Source: UBA2705 sp963977105
GTDB lineage: Bacteria > Pseudomonadota > Alphaproteobacteria > Micavibrionales > Micavibrionaceae
Assembly: GCA_963977105.1 (NCBI GenBank)
Contig: CAXBNI010000001.1
Span: 496,001-560,000, forward strand
DNA: 64,000 nt
Direction of reading: 5' to 3'
The notes under the pieces are model-generated. The model saw only the letters and a program-made list of their open reading frames with translations, ran no database searches and was not told the DNA's origin. Positions 8,710 to 17,681 of this stretch are shown here, in pieces. How positions within the stretch are numbered: the stretch's first letter is position 1; every line of letters begins with the position of its first letter. Position numbers and translations under genes: made by a program.

Positions 8710-9744
8710 ATGGGAAGTTTAGATAATACGGGGCATATTTTAACTGAATTTACTAATAAGGCGATTCCGAATGCTGGTGTGCCGAATGGTGTATCTGATA
8801 CAGTAGCTATTTTTTCTAGCGTGTTGACGTTTCAGGGCATGACCCGACAAGACGCTATCGACTACTCGGAAGCTTTAGGGCAAACCATTAACGACTTACG
8901 TGCCCAGAATATCCCTATAATCTGGGCTTGCATTAACTCGAAGGTGGGCAACAAGGCTTTTATACCTGAAGGTAACGCAGGTGACGAGAAAAGATCTATT
9001 GCTCAACTCAAACAAGACGGCATTATGAAAGATGAAGAATCCTATGATCATTATGAGGTCTTGGAGTCTTTTATGGCCAAATATGGACCACAAGCGAATG
9101 AGGCGATGTTCAGAAAAGCATTCATGTCGGCACTTACCGAGCCATCAGATATTGAACATGATTTTAGGCAGGAACACCAAGAAGAATTACTTAAGCAGGC
9201 GGGGGTATTAGTTGACAATGAAAGCCTTGGTGAAGTTTCAGAATATTTTCGAAAAATTCCACGAAGCGAAGCAGATGCTGAGTTTCTAAAGCTTTTTAAT
9301 AATGACAAAACACTGCCTGAATATTTGCGCGATAACAATGTCAAAAATACATTAATTATGGGGCGGGTTGCGTACTATTGTAACTTGGAAACAGCCATAA
9401 GCGCAGAAGAAAAAGGCTTTAACCCGTCCATTGTTGGTGACAGATGCTTAAGCTGGATGTTCGGGCACTCCCCTAAAGATGGAACGCCAATGAATACCTG
9501 TGTTTGGGAAAGTGCTGTTGATAAAATAGGGCTTCCCTTTGTCGAGAAAGTAGATCATAAAGCACGTATGCAAGTTCGCTTGAGCGAAATCGCTGCTGAT
9601 GAGGCGTATTTGAGAGGCATGTCTGAAGAAACGGCGCTAAATATTCAAGCTATTCCTATTATTGAAGCCTCCGATATTATGAACATTCAAAGACAGAACA
9701 ATAATGTTGTTCAAAAGCTAAACAATGTGGCCAGCGCCCCTTAA
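8710..9744 (+). CDS. Isochorismatase-like cysteine hydrolase, enlarged and divergent
   Basis: 344 aa. The fold is recognised from LPEYLRDNNVKNTLIMGR, then VAYYCNLETAISAEEKGF, which aligns with the isochorismatase/nicotinamidase block holding the nucleophile Cys (C224) and following helix; the preceding FRKIPRS (K182) fits the catalytic Lys. The N-terminal strand that normally ends in the catalytic Asp (VIDxQ) reads VAIFSSVL, so Ser appears to replace Asp. Family members are usually 180-220 aa; here about 100 extra helical residues lie between strand 2 and the Lys. ATG 8710 has AAGG at good spacing; an in-frame TTG at 8689 is less likely. Substrate unknown. Confidence 0.7.
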   Translation: MGSLDNTGHILTEFTNKAIPNAGVPNGVSDTVAIFSSVLTFQGMTRQDAIDYSEALGQTINDLRAQNIPIIWACINSKVGNKAFIPEGNAGDEKRSIAQLKQDGIMKDEESYDHYEVLESFMAKYGPQANEAMFRKAFMSALTEPSDIEHDFRQEHQEELLKQAGVLVDNESLGEVSEYFRKIPRSEADAEFLKLFNNDKTLPEYLRDNNVKNTLIMGRVAYYCNLETAISAEEKGFNPSIVGDRCLSWMFGHSPKDGTPMNTCVWESAVDKIGLPFVEKVDHKARMQVRLSEIAADEAYLRGMSEETALNIQAIPIIEASDIMNIQRQNNNVVQKLNNVASAP

Positions 9745-9804
9745 ATTATGATAATCTTGGCCGTCTAGATAAAACGGTTATAAATTTTAGAAAAATCATA
9801 TCTC

Positions 9805-10392
9805 ATGGAACGTCCTCCTACTGACTCCAAAATAAGATGTTTTGGCAATAAGCCTAACCAAGGGCTATATGCTGAATATCATGATAATGAATGGGGTATC
9901 CCTATGCATGATGACCGGTATTTATTTGAAATGCTGATCTTGGAAGGTGCGCAAGCTGGCCTTAGCTGGGAAACCATTTTAAAACGCCGCGCGGGCTATA
10001 AAGCCGCTTTTCATGACTTTGATGTGATAAAAGTCGCCGCTATGAGTGATGAGACACTCGAGGCGCTGCGCCAAGATGAGGGCATTATCCGCAATCGTTT
10101 GAAAATCTATGCCGCACGTAAGAACGCTATCGTTTTTATTGCTATTCAAAAACAGTTCGGCAGTTTTGATCGTTATTTATGGTCTTTTGTTGACGGTGAG
10201 CAAATCGTAAACCACTGGCAGTGTTTTGCTGAAGTGCCCGTGACAACACCTGTGAGCGATGCGCTGTCGAAAGACCTTAAAAAGCGCGGCATGAGCTTTG
10301 TCGGATCAACAATTATCTATGCTTATATGCAAGCTGTTGGCTTGGTCAATGACCATAGCGGCGCATGTTGGTTGGCCCCGCGCAAAGCATAA
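9805..10392 (+). CDS. tag: DNA-3-methyladenine glycosylase I
   Basis: Removes 3-methyladenine from alkylated DNA in base-excision repair. 195 aa, normal length. Family signature blocks are RCFGNKPNQGLYAEYHDNEW, the ILEGAQAGLSWETILKRR helix-hairpin-helix region and KKRGMSFVGSTIIYAYMQA. The zinc-binding Cys and His positions of the Tag family (the early Cys, and the late H-x3-C in NDHSGAC) are present. Standalone gene; DUF1489 follows after 32 bases. Confidence 0.96.
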   Translation: MERPPTDSKIRCFGNKPNQGLYAEYHDNEWGIPMHDDRYLFEMLILEGAQAGLSWETILKRRAGYKAAFHDFDVIKVAAMSDETLEALRQDEGIIRNRLKIYAARKNAIVFIAIQKQFGSFDRYLWSFVDGEQIVNHWQCFAEVPVTTPVSDALSKDLKKRGMSFVGSTIIYAYMQAVGLVNDHSGACWLAPRKA

Positions 10393-10424
10393 GCCTTGAA
10401 AGTAACCATAAATATGGTAGTTAT

Positions 10425-10871
10425 ATGCAGATGAGCAGAAAACACATTATAAAATTAGCCGTTGGCGTTGAAACAATCCAACAATTCTATGACATACAGC
10501 GCCCGCAAATCATAGACTATGAAGGGCAAACCGCTGTGCCCTGTTGGACACGTTACAAACCCAAAGAGTCCGATGCTATCTTAGACGCTGAAGGATCTAT
10601 CTATCGTGTTGTGAAAAACCGTATCATTTGCCGCCATAAAATACTGGGTTTTGAAATTGTTGAGAACACAGCAAAAGGCACGATGTGCGCGATTATGCAA
10701 GATGCGCAGATGATTGAAACAATCGCCCAGCCGCGCCGCTCATTTCAAGGGTGGCGTTATCTTAAAGAAAGCGATGCGCCTGCCGATAAAGGCATTTACA
10801 CCGGCGGCACAATCGCAGACGACATTCCCGAAGATATGCGCGCAGATTTAGAGGCTGCTGGCTTATTGTAA
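10425..10871 (+). CDS. DUF1489 family protein
   Basis: 148 aa. Alphaproteobacterial family of unknown function, recognised from HIIKLAVGVETI at the start, GSIYRVVKNRIICRHKILGFE in the middle and RRSFQGWRYLKESDAPAD near the end. No signal peptide or membrane segment, so cytoplasmic. The open frame extends upstream into tag, but the family start matches ATG 10425 (or 10431). No catalytic motif that I can assign. Confidence 0.85.
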   Translation: MQMSRKHIIKLAVGVETIQQFYDIQRPQIIDYEGQTAVPCWTRYKPKESDAILDAEGSIYRVVKNRIICRHKILGFEIVENTAKGTMCAIMQDAQMIETIAQPRRSFQGWRYLKESDAPADKGIYTGGTIADDIPEDMRADLEAAGLL

Positions 10872-10908
10872 CTTCGTTTCACTTAGGTTCTTACGATTCA
10901 GATCGTCA

Positions 10909-12087
10909 CTAAACGTACTGCCCTGCGACATAACCTGATGACCATGCCCACTGGAAGTTATAACCGCCAAGGTGGCCTGTAACGTCCATGACCTCACCAA
11001 TAAAGAATAAGCCTTCTTGCTTTTTTGATTCCATAGTCTTGGATGACACATCAGCCGTATCAACGCCGCCCAGAGTGACCTCCGCTGTGCGGTAACCTTC
11101 TGACCCGTTGGGTTTAACTTCCCAGTTGTTAATTGCCTGCGCAAGAGCTGCGATTTTCTTGTTCGAAACCTCAGCCATACGGCCTTTTGCTTCATATTTA
11201 TCGCAGATCATTTCAGCTAAACGTGACGGCAGCAATTCATTGACGGTATTATGAACCTCTTGGCGTGGTTGCTTGATTTGCTTGTCTTTTAAGAATGCTT
11301 CGACATCGGTATCTGGCGCCATGTTGATTTTAACAACTTCGCCTGCTTTCCAATATGATGAGATTTGTAATATTGCAGGGCCGCTTAAGCCGCGATGGGT
11401 AAATAGCAGCGCTTCTTCAAAACTTGTTTTACCGCAGCTAACAATCGCTTCAAGGCTCACTCCTGATAGTGACTTACAGTAATCTAAAACGTCATCGGTG
11501 AAAGTAAGCGGCACTAAAGCGGCGCTCGTTTCAATAACATTATGATCGAACTGTTTGGCCAGTGTATAGCCGAATTTTGTCGCTCCAATTTTAGGAATTG
11601 ATAACCCGCCGCAAGCGACAACTAAGGATTCGCCACAAGCTTTGCCTCTATTGGTTAGCAGTTCAAAACCTTCGTCGGTTTTGGTTACACGTTCAACATG
11701 GGTGCCCATTTCGTATTTGACACCCGCAGCAGCGCACTCATTCATGAGCATATCAATAATTTCGGTCGCGGACACATCACAGAATAACTGTCCTAACTTC
11801 TTTTCGTGGAAGCTAATATCGTGTTTTTTAACCATCTCAACAAAGTCATGCTGCGTATATTGGCTGAGCGCAGATTTACAAAAATGCTTATTTTGTGACA
11901 GGAACGCGGCAGGTGATGTGTTCATATTTGTGAAGTTACAGCGCCCTCCTCCTGAAATACGTATTTTTTCGGCTGTTTTCATTGTGTGGTCAATTAACCA
12001 GACGCTGCGCCCTCTTTTACCGGCTTCTATTGCGCACATTATACCTGCTGCGCCTGCGCCGATAATGATGACATCATAATTATCCAT
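10909..12087 (-). CDS. FAD-dependent oxidoreductase, HI0933/YhiN (BaiN-like) family
   Basis: 392 aa flavoprotein. N-terminal FAD Rossmann motif IIIGAGAAGIMCAIEAGKRG (residues 8-27), then the family signature EKIRISGGGRCNFTN (about 45-59) and, near the C-terminus, EVMDVTGHLGGYNFQWAWSSG, which closes the FAD site. A gut Clostridium relative (BaiN) reduces bile-acid intermediates, but in most bacteria the substrate is unknown and I infer none here. Convergent with DUF1489, divergent from the GIY-YIG gene. Confidence 0.9.
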   Translation of the reverse strand: MDNYDVIIIGAGAAGIMCAIEAGKRGRSVWLIDHTMKTAEKIRISGGGRCNFTNMNTSPAAFLSQNKHFCKSALSQYTQHDFVEMVKKHDISFHEKKLGQLFCDVSATEIIDMLMNECAAAGVKYEMGTHVERVTKTDEGFELLTNRGKACGESLVVACGGLSIPKIGATKFGYTLAKQFDHNVIETSAALVPLTFTDDVLDYCKSLSGVSLEAIVSCGKTSFEEALLFTHRGLSGPAILQISSYWKAGEVVKINMAPDTDVEAFLKDKQIKQPRQEVHNTVNELLPSRLAEMICDKYEAKGRMAEVSNKKIAALAQAINNWEVKPNGSEGYRTAEVTLGGVDTADVSSKTMESKKQEGLFFIGEVMDVTGHLGGYNFQWAWSSGYVAGQYV

Positions 12088-12197
12088 CTGAAAACTTCCT
12101 CTATATATAAAACACTGTTAAACTACGTATTCCTGTTCTTAGCGTATTCTTGTGCTAAAAACACTATTTAACTTTATTTTTTATAATGGGCAGTTAG

Positions 12198-12440
12198 ATG
12201 AGTTGGTTTGTTTATATCGTGGAATGTGCCGATGACACACTCTACACAGGTATCACCAATGACATTGATCGCCGCATTGATATGCATAATAACGGCACAG
12301 GGGCGAAATACACAAAAGCCCGAGCCCCTGTTAAATTACTCTACTCAGAAGATGCGGCCTCACGAAGCGAGGCTTCAAAACGCGAATATTTTATAAAGAA
12401 ATTAAACCGTAGTGATAAATTAAAATTATTGGAATATTAA
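12198..12440 (+). CDS. GIY-YIG nuclease-domain protein (YhbQ-like)
   Basis: 80 aa single-domain protein. The core is FVYIVECADDTLYTGITND (YIV...YTG for GIY-YIG), followed by RR at the usual arginine position, HNNGTGAKYTKARAPVKLLY and a C-terminal KREYFIKKL block with the conserved Glu. Such small proteins are related to UvrC and SLX1 nucleases; DNA cleavage here is inferred. Its stop lies 4 bases before the porin start, suggesting an unusual co-transcribed pair. Confidence 0.92.
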   Translation: MSWFVYIVECADDTLYTGITNDIDRRIDMHNNGTGAKYTKARAPVKLLYSEDAASRSEASKREYFIKKLNRSDKLKLLEY

Positions 12441-12444
12441 AATT

Positions 12445-13278
12445 ATGAAGCTTCTCAATCAATATATAGTCATGGTTACATTGGGCTTAATCTGTTCTGT
12501 GCAGCTTGCTCACGCTGACTTGCTCAAAACCATCAAACCCAATTTCTCAACTACTGAGATCCATTACCAATACGGTAATCAAGATAATCCGTTCACAAAA
12601 CAGAAAAACCACACCACTGTTATTACGACGCAGAATGCTTCACTTTGGGACTGGGGCTCGACATTCTTCTTTGTTGACTACAGTAAGGATAACAATGAAA
12701 GCGACGGCAGCAATTTTAACGACGAAAACATTTATCTCGAAGCTTATCTAAACCTAAGCTTTAATGCTTTATTTGGTGAGCACTTTCATAAAGGCGTCCT
12801 TAAAGATGTGGGGTTCATTATCGGCACAAATTATAGCCGTGACCCGAAAGTTGTGAAATACACACCCGGCATTCGTCTTGCCTGGGATGTGCCCGGTTTT
12901 ACTTATTTAAACACAGACATACTTTCTTATCTTGACCGCAGCGCAGGAAAAAGAAAGAACGCCGCTAATGCACCAGCTGAGGATGATAGCTGGTTTATTG
13001 ATATGAATTACCTGTACCCCTTTTCAATCAAAGATCAGAAATTCATGATCACTGGGCATGCCGAGTTCATGAAAGGCCGTGAGCTTGATGATATTATCAC
13101 CGGCACCAAAAAGGACTGGTTTTTGGCGCAGACACAAATCCGCTGGGACGTTGGCAACGCTCTGTTTAGCAAACCAGACAAGTTTTATATTGGCACAGAG
13201 TATCAATATTGGAACAACAAGCTGGGCACAGATGTTGATGAACATATGGCGCAGGCCTTAGCTGTTGTAAGATTTTAA
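12445..13278 (+). CDS. Tsx/OmpK-like outer-membrane channel
   Basis: 277 aa. Signal peptide (cut near AHA, residue 24), then alternating amphipathic beta-strands ending in a terminal Phe (AVVRF), the usual outer-membrane insertion signal. Family features of nucleoside-specific channel Tsx/OmpK: an early WDWGSTFFFVDYSKD block and NIYLEAYLNLS, and a late TEYQYWNNKLG strand. Strands are short and the total fits a 12-strand barrel. Nucleoside transport is only inferred from family. Confidence 0.78.
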   Translation: MKLLNQYIVMVTLGLICSVQLAHADLLKTIKPNFSTTEIHYQYGNQDNPFTKQKNHTTVITTQNASLWDWGSTFFFVDYSKDNNESDGSNFNDENIYLEAYLNLSFNALFGEHFHKGVLKDVGFIIGTNYSRDPKVVKYTPGIRLAWDVPGFTYLNTDILSYLDRSAGKRKNAANAPAEDDSWFIDMNYLYPFSIKDQKFMITGHAEFMKGRELDDIITGTKKDWFLAQTQIRWDVGNALFSKPDKFYIGTEYQYWNNKLGTDVDEHMAQALAVVRF

Positions 13279-13293
13279 CAACATTTATTGTTA

Positions 13294-13321
13294 TTGACAT
13301 TTCATCATGTGACGATATTTT
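13294..13321 (+). promoter_or_regulatory. Putative hisS promoter
   Basis: TTGACA (13294-13299), 16-base spacer, TATTTT (13316-13321), 42 bases before the hisS ATG. The same TTGACA-16-TATTTT arrangement occurs upstream of tRNA-Asn (49585-49612). Confidence 0.5.
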
Positions 13322-13363
13322 TAACCTCTCCTGAAACCTTGATAAAGAGTCGCAGAAAAACAC

Positions 13364-14680
13364 ATGAGTAAAGTATATAAACCATCACCAATCAGTGGCT
13401 TTCCGGAATATTTGCCAGAAATTAGGCGCGTGGAGCAGCAATGGATTGACCATATACGCAGCGTGTTTGAATCATACGGTTTTTGCAATATCGAGACCCC
13501 CGCCGTGGAGGAAACTGAAGTCCTAATGGCAAAGGGTGAGACAGATAAAGAGATTTACGCGCTGAGCCGTCTGCAAGCTGACCCTGATGACAAGAGCGAT
13601 TCACGCCTTGCGCTACGCTTTGACCAGACGGTACCGCTTGCCCGTTATACCGCGCAGCATTTTAACAACCTTGTCTTCCCGTTTAAGCGCTACCAAATAC
13701 AAAAAGTTTGGCGCGGCGAGCGCCCGCAAGTTGGGCGTATGCGCGAATTTTACCAGTGCGACATTGATGTTCTGGCCGTTGACAATCTGCCGCTGCATTT
13801 TGATGCGGAGATGCCTGCCGTTATATATGAAGCCTTAATGGGGCTCAATATCGGCAAGATACAAATTAAAATATCAAACCGTAGGATCCTTATTGGGCTG
13901 TTAGAAAGCCTTGGCATTGACGATGTTACGGCAACAACGCGCATTATTGATAAGCTAGATAAAATAGGTATTGATGGCGTAAAGGCCGCACTGTCAAATG
14001 ACGTAGGTTTAAAAGATGCAGACATCGAAACGCTGCTTAAGCTCTCAACGATCAAAACACGTGACGCGAGACAGCTAAGAGCTGACCTTGAGGCGCTGAA
14101 CGTTGAAAACGAATCTTTTTCTACGGGGCTTGATGAACTTTGCTTTGTGCTTGATTACCTTGCGCATATGCCTGAGGGTGCGATTATTGCCGATTTGTCG
14201 ATCGTCCGCGGACTTGATTATTATACAGGCACTGTCTACGAAACCAATTTGCTAGAGATTCCTGAGTTTACAAGCTCCGTATGTTCTGGTGGGCGTTATG
14301 ATGACCTTGCCAGTTCTTATATTAATAAGAAGCTTCCGGGTGTTGGAATTTCTATTGGCTTGACGCGCTTATTTAGCGTTTTGTTAGAGCATGGCTACAT
14401 TAAACCTGCAGCAAAATCACCTGCTGATATATTAATGGCACTACCTTCTGAAGAAAAAAGAGCCTTGGCTCAACAAACAGCGCAAGAGCTGCGCGCCAAG
14501 GGGTTTAAGGTTGAGCTGTACCACGCACCACAGAAAATCAAAAAACAAATGTCCTATGCCGAGAGAAAAGCGATTCCATTAGTGTGGTTCCCGCCTTTTG
14601 AAGATGGGCAGTCTCATGAGATTAAGAACATGGAAAATGGTGAGCAGCGCGAAGTTAGCGTTGAAAGTTTTACGCTTTAA
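13364..14680 (+). CDS. hisS: Histidyl-tRNA synthetase
   Basis: Class II synthetase that charges tRNA-His. 438 aa. Motif 1 region SGFPEYLPE at the start, motif 2 QKVWRGERPQVGRMREFYQCD (about residues 108-128), the HisRS-specific RGLDYYTGTVYET, motif 3 in GVGISIGLTRL, and a C-terminal anticodon-binding domain (about 350-438). All catalytic blocks are intact. Monocistronic by appearance; sufE converges 28 bases downstream with no clear terminator between. Confidence 0.97.
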   Translation: MSKVYKPSPISGFPEYLPEIRRVEQQWIDHIRSVFESYGFCNIETPAVEETEVLMAKGETDKEIYALSRLQADPDDKSDSRLALRFDQTVPLARYTAQHFNNLVFPFKRYQIQKVWRGERPQVGRMREFYQCDIDVLAVDNLPLHFDAEMPAVIYEALMGLNIGKIQIKISNRRILIGLLESLGIDDVTATTRIIDKLDKIGIDGVKAALSNDVGLKDADIETLLKLSTIKTRDARQLRADLEALNVENESFSTGLDELCFVLDYLAHMPEGAIIADLSIVRGLDYYTGTVYETNLLEIPEFTSSVCSGGRYDDLASSYINKKLPGVGISIGLTRLFSVLLEHGYIKPAAKSPADILMALPSEEKRALAQQTAQELRAKGFKVELYHAPQKIKKQMSYAERKAIPLVWFPPFEDGQSHEIKNMENGEQREVSVESFTL

Positions 14681-14708
14681 CCATTGCCGGCTAAGCATTG
14701 TGAGGGCA

Positions 14709-15113
14709 TTACGTTTGGGCAAGAATGTCAATACGCTGAACCATGGCATAAAAACCATTGCGGCGGCTGGGTGATAAGTGGGCTTCAAGGCCGAGCAGGC
14801 CAAAGAGCTCTTGAATATTGACGCTTTTGATCTCTGTTTTACTTTTGCCTGAATAGACAGATATAAGGATAGCAACGAGGCCGCGGACGATTTTAGCATC
14901 ACTATCGGCAATAAGTTGTAGCTTCTCATTATCAAAGTGACCGACCATCCAAACTTTAGATGTGCACCCTCTCACGAAGTTAATGTCACTTTTAAGCGCA
15001 TCATCCATCGGCGGGACAAGTTCGCCTAAATCTATCAAATAGCTATAGCGATCCTCCCAGTCATCGAAGAAACCAAAGTTTTCTATTAATTCGTCTGTAT
15101 TCGGTAAGGTCAT
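14709..15113 (-). CDS. sufE: SufE-type cysteine desulfuration acceptor
   Basis: Accepts persulfide sulfur from SufS and passes it to the SufBCD scaffold. 134 aa from ATG 15113 (the frame opens 102 bases further upstream, but family length and a GAG-type ribosome site support this start). The sulfur-accepting Cys is in VRGCTSKVW (about residue 52); the later LSPSRRNGFYAMV helix is also typical. It lies about 38 kb from the SUF operon in this window, so the partner of SufS is encoded separately. Divergent from clpX. Confidence 0.93.
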   Translation of the reverse strand: MTLPNTDELIENFGFFDDWEDRYSYLIDLGELVPPMDDALKSDINFVRGCTSKVWMVGHFDNEKLQLIADSDAKIVRGLVAILISVYSGKSKTEIKSVNIQELFGLLGLEAHLSPSRRNGFYAMVQRIDILAQT

Positions 15114-15320
15114 CACGGCTCTTTTTTGTTGCTCTTTTATGTTTTTGCCAAGTTTTTGCAGATTATTCAAGGATATCTCAAAAAAAACAAGTAAAACTCT
15201 TGCGCTTCGTCTCAATGCTTGGCAAATTGTAAATATAGATTATTTCTAATTTATTGTTTTTGATCTATATCACTTATATACACTTAATGAAATCAAGTAA
15301 CTTCTAGGAAAAGCGCTAAC

Positions 15321-16664
15321 ATGAGCAAATCCGAATCCGAGTCAAAAAATACCCTTTATTGTTCTTTCTGTGGCAAAAGCCAACATGAAGTACGCAAACT
15401 TATTGCTGGACCGAACGTGTTCATCTGTAATGAGTGTGTCGAACTTTGCATGGACATTATAAAGGAAGAAGATAAAACGCAGCTTATCAGCGGTTCTGGT
15501 GATGGCAAAGTGCCCACTCCCGCGGAGATCAAAGCCGTTCTTGACGATTATGTTATCGGTCAGCAGCGTGCAAAACGTGTGCTTTCTGTTGCTGTTCACA
15601 ACCACTACAAGCGCCTAGAACATGGCGCAACTGGTTCAGGTAGTGAAATAGAGCTAGCAAAATCAAACATCCTTCTTGTTGGTCCAACTGGTTGTGGTAA
15701 AACACTTCTGGCGTCGACATTAGCGAAAATTATTGACGTTCCATTTACAATGGCTGACGCAACAACGCTTACTGAAGCTGGTTACGTTGGTGAAGACGTT
15801 GAAAACATTGTGTTGAAGCTGCTTCAAGCCTCTGATTATAACGTTGAACGCGCACAGCGCGGTATTGTTTACATTGATGAGATTGATAAGATTTCTCGTA
15901 AATCTGACAACCCATCAATTACGCGTGACGTATCTGGTGAAGGTGTTCAGCAGGCGCTATTGAAACTTATGGAGGGTACAGTTGCCTCTGTTCCACCACA
16001 AGGCGGACGTAAGCACCCACAGCAAGAGTTCTTACAGGTCGATACTGTAAACATTCTGTTTATTGCTGGCGGCGCGTTTGCTGGCGTTGAAAAAATCATT
16101 TCTGATCGTGGCCGTGATACAACAATTGGTTTCGGCGCAGATGTTATGGGCCCTGACGAACGTAAAGTTGGCGAGCTTCTTGGCGAATTAGAACCAGAAG
16201 ATTTGTTGAAATTCGGTTTGATCCCTGAATTTGTTGGTCGTCTACCGGTTATTGCTACATTGGAAGACCTTGATGAAGATGCCCTTATCAAAATTCTGAC
16301 AGAGCCTAAGAACGCTCTTGTGAAACAGTATAAGCGTTTATTCTCATTAGAAGACACAGACCTCACATTTACAGATGATGCGCTTACTGCAATTGCAGAA
16401 CAGGCGATCAAGCGTAAAACAGGTGCACGTGGCCTACGTTCAATTCTTGAAGGCATGCTTCTTGATACAATGTTTGAACTTCCTGACATTGAAGGCCTTA
16501 CAGAAGTCGTTATCGAAGACACGACCGTTAATGACAAAGAAAAGCCAAAATACGTCATCAGTAAAACAAAAAAGAAGAAAGCCAAGGCCGAAGATAAAAA
16601 AGACGGCGGCGACGATGATAAAAAAGATGGCGACGACGACAAAAAAGAGAAGAAAAAAGCGTAA
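15321..16664 (+). CDS. clpX: ClpX, ATPase subunit of ClpXP protease
   Basis: AAA+ unfoldase that feeds substrates to ClpP. 447 aa. N-terminal zinc-binding domain with CSFCGK and CNECVELC (residues 13-40), Walker A GPTGCGKT (about 118), pore loop GYVGEDVE, Walker B IVYIDEIDKIS, and the RKTGARGLRSILE sensor-2 region. Typical ClpX is 420-425 aa; the extra length is a tail from about residue 415 made almost only of Lys, Asp and Gly. clpP and lon are not adjacent, unlike the common clpP-clpX-lon order. A terminator follows. Confidence 0.97.
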   Translation: MSKSESESKNTLYCSFCGKSQHEVRKLIAGPNVFICNECVELCMDIIKEEDKTQLISGSGDGKVPTPAEIKAVLDDYVIGQQRAKRVLSVAVHNHYKRLEHGATGSGSEIELAKSNILLVGPTGCGKTLLASTLAKIIDVPFTMADATTLTEAGYVGEDVENIVLKLLQASDYNVERAQRGIVYIDEIDKISRKSDNPSITRDVSGEGVQQALLKLMEGTVASVPPQGGRKHPQQEFLQVDTVNILFIAGGAFAGVEKIISDRGRDTTIGFGADVMGPDERKVGELLGELEPEDLLKFGLIPEFVGRLPVIATLEDLDEDALIKILTEPKNALVKQYKRLFSLEDTDLTFTDDALTAIAEQAIKRKTGARGLRSILEGMLLDTMFELPDIEGLTEVVIEDTTVNDKEKPKYVISKTKKKKAKAEDKKDGGDDDKKDGDDDKKEKKKA

Positions 16665-16690
16665 GCTTCTCTTTGTAAGAATTAATTATC

Positions 16691-16720
16691 AAAGCCCTCA
16701 TCTTGTATGTGGGCTTTTTT
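16691..16720 (+). terminator. Intrinsic terminator of clpX
   Basis: Stem AAAGCCC (16691-16697) with GGGCTTT (16711-16717), 13-base loop, T-run to 16720; 27 bases after the clpX stop. Confidence 0.75.
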
Positions 16721-16734
16721 AATGGCATGTTTAG

Positions 16735-17661
16735 ATGATGAGCGATATACAGAATATAGATATAGACATAGACATAGACACGACATTACAGATCGGCAGC
16801 TTTGCGCCCTCTTCCTATATTGATGTGCCGCGTTTTGATGCAGGCATTAAAGCTTTGGCAGGCTATGGCTTTAATGTTTATGCGCACCCACAATGCTACA
16901 GCAAGCACAATCAAAGCGCAGGCACAGACGCAGAGAAAATCAAGGCGCTATATGATTTGTTTAACGAGCATAGCCTTGACGTTATTATCGCTGCGGGTGG
17001 TGGCAACCGTGCTTTGCATCTGCTGGATCAAATAGACTTTAGCAAAATTGCAGGCAGCAAAGCGCTCTATTGCGGCTATAGCGACTCGACGGTGCTTTGC
17101 TTTGCTCTGCATACCCAAGCAGGGCTAAAATCCGTATACGGGCCTATGGTGCAGAATGTCCACGACCTAACGAAAGCTGATAGAAAGTTTTTTTTGCAGC
17201 TTATCTCCAAAAACGTGACTAGCTATGATTTCGGCACAGATGCCGTGATTTTAAAAGACGGCCACGCCGAAGGCACGCTTATTGGCGGCACGCTGTCTAT
17301 GCTACCTAACATTACAGGCACAAAATATATGCCCAATATTGACGGCCATATTTTATATGTTGAAGACTGTAATGAGGAACTTAGCCGGATAGATCGTATG
17401 TTCTGCCATTTAAAAACGGCGCTGCCTTTTGCCAAACTCGGCGGGCTTATTATCGGTGACTTTAAAAATGTCAGCGATACAGGCCGCCCTTACGGCTTTA
17501 CTATTGAAGATATTATCCGTGAGCATAGTGACGTGATAAATGGCCCTGTCATTATGAATGCCCCTTTTGGGCACGGAGCCCGCATGCAAGCCTTACCATT
17601 TGGCGTTAATGGTCAACTTACAGCACGCAATGGAAAGGCGAGCTTAGATTTCAATATTTAG
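16735..17661 (+). CDS. S66-family LD-carboxypeptidase
   Basis: 308 aa. S66 peptidases remove D-Ala from muropeptide tetrapeptides during wall recycling. The nucleophile is in YCGYSDSTVL (GYSD motif, about residue 120); the DVIIAAGGGNRALHLLD block and a C-terminal DFKNVSDTGRPYGF segment match the family, and the catalytic Glu/His are expected in ILYVEDCNEELSRIDRM and MNAPFGHGARMQALPFG. No signal peptide, so cytoplasmic. The N-terminus carries an Ile-Asp repeat coded by a short tandem DNA repeat near 16755-16780. Starts ATG 16735 or 16738. Confidence 0.9.
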   Translation: MMSDIQNIDIDIDIDTTLQIGSFAPSSYIDVPRFDAGIKALAGYGFNVYAHPQCYSKHNQSAGTDAEKIKALYDLFNEHSLDVIIAAGGGNRALHLLDQIDFSKIAGSKALYCGYSDSTVLCFALHTQAGLKSVYGPMVQNVHDLTKADRKFFLQLISKNVTSYDFGTDAVILKDGHAEGTLIGGTLSMLPNITGTKYMPNIDGHILYVEDCNEELSRIDRMFCHLKTALPFAKLGGLIIGDFKNVSDTGRPYGFTIEDIIREHSDVINGPVIMNAPFGHGARMQALPFGVNGQLTARNGKASLDFNI

Positions 17662-17681
17662 AATCGGTATAAATACGTTGC

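Noticed and set aside
15947..16642. 231-codon frame on the minus strand inside clpX
   Set aside because: Antisense shadow: Ser/Arg-rich product with no family features, entirely within a well-supported gene.
16755..16785. ATAGAC/ATATAG tandem repeat near the start of the S66 gene, as a regulatory or phase-variable repeat
   Set aside because: It is in frame and codes for an Ile-Asp run; the six-base unit keeps the frame, so copy changes would not switch the gene.
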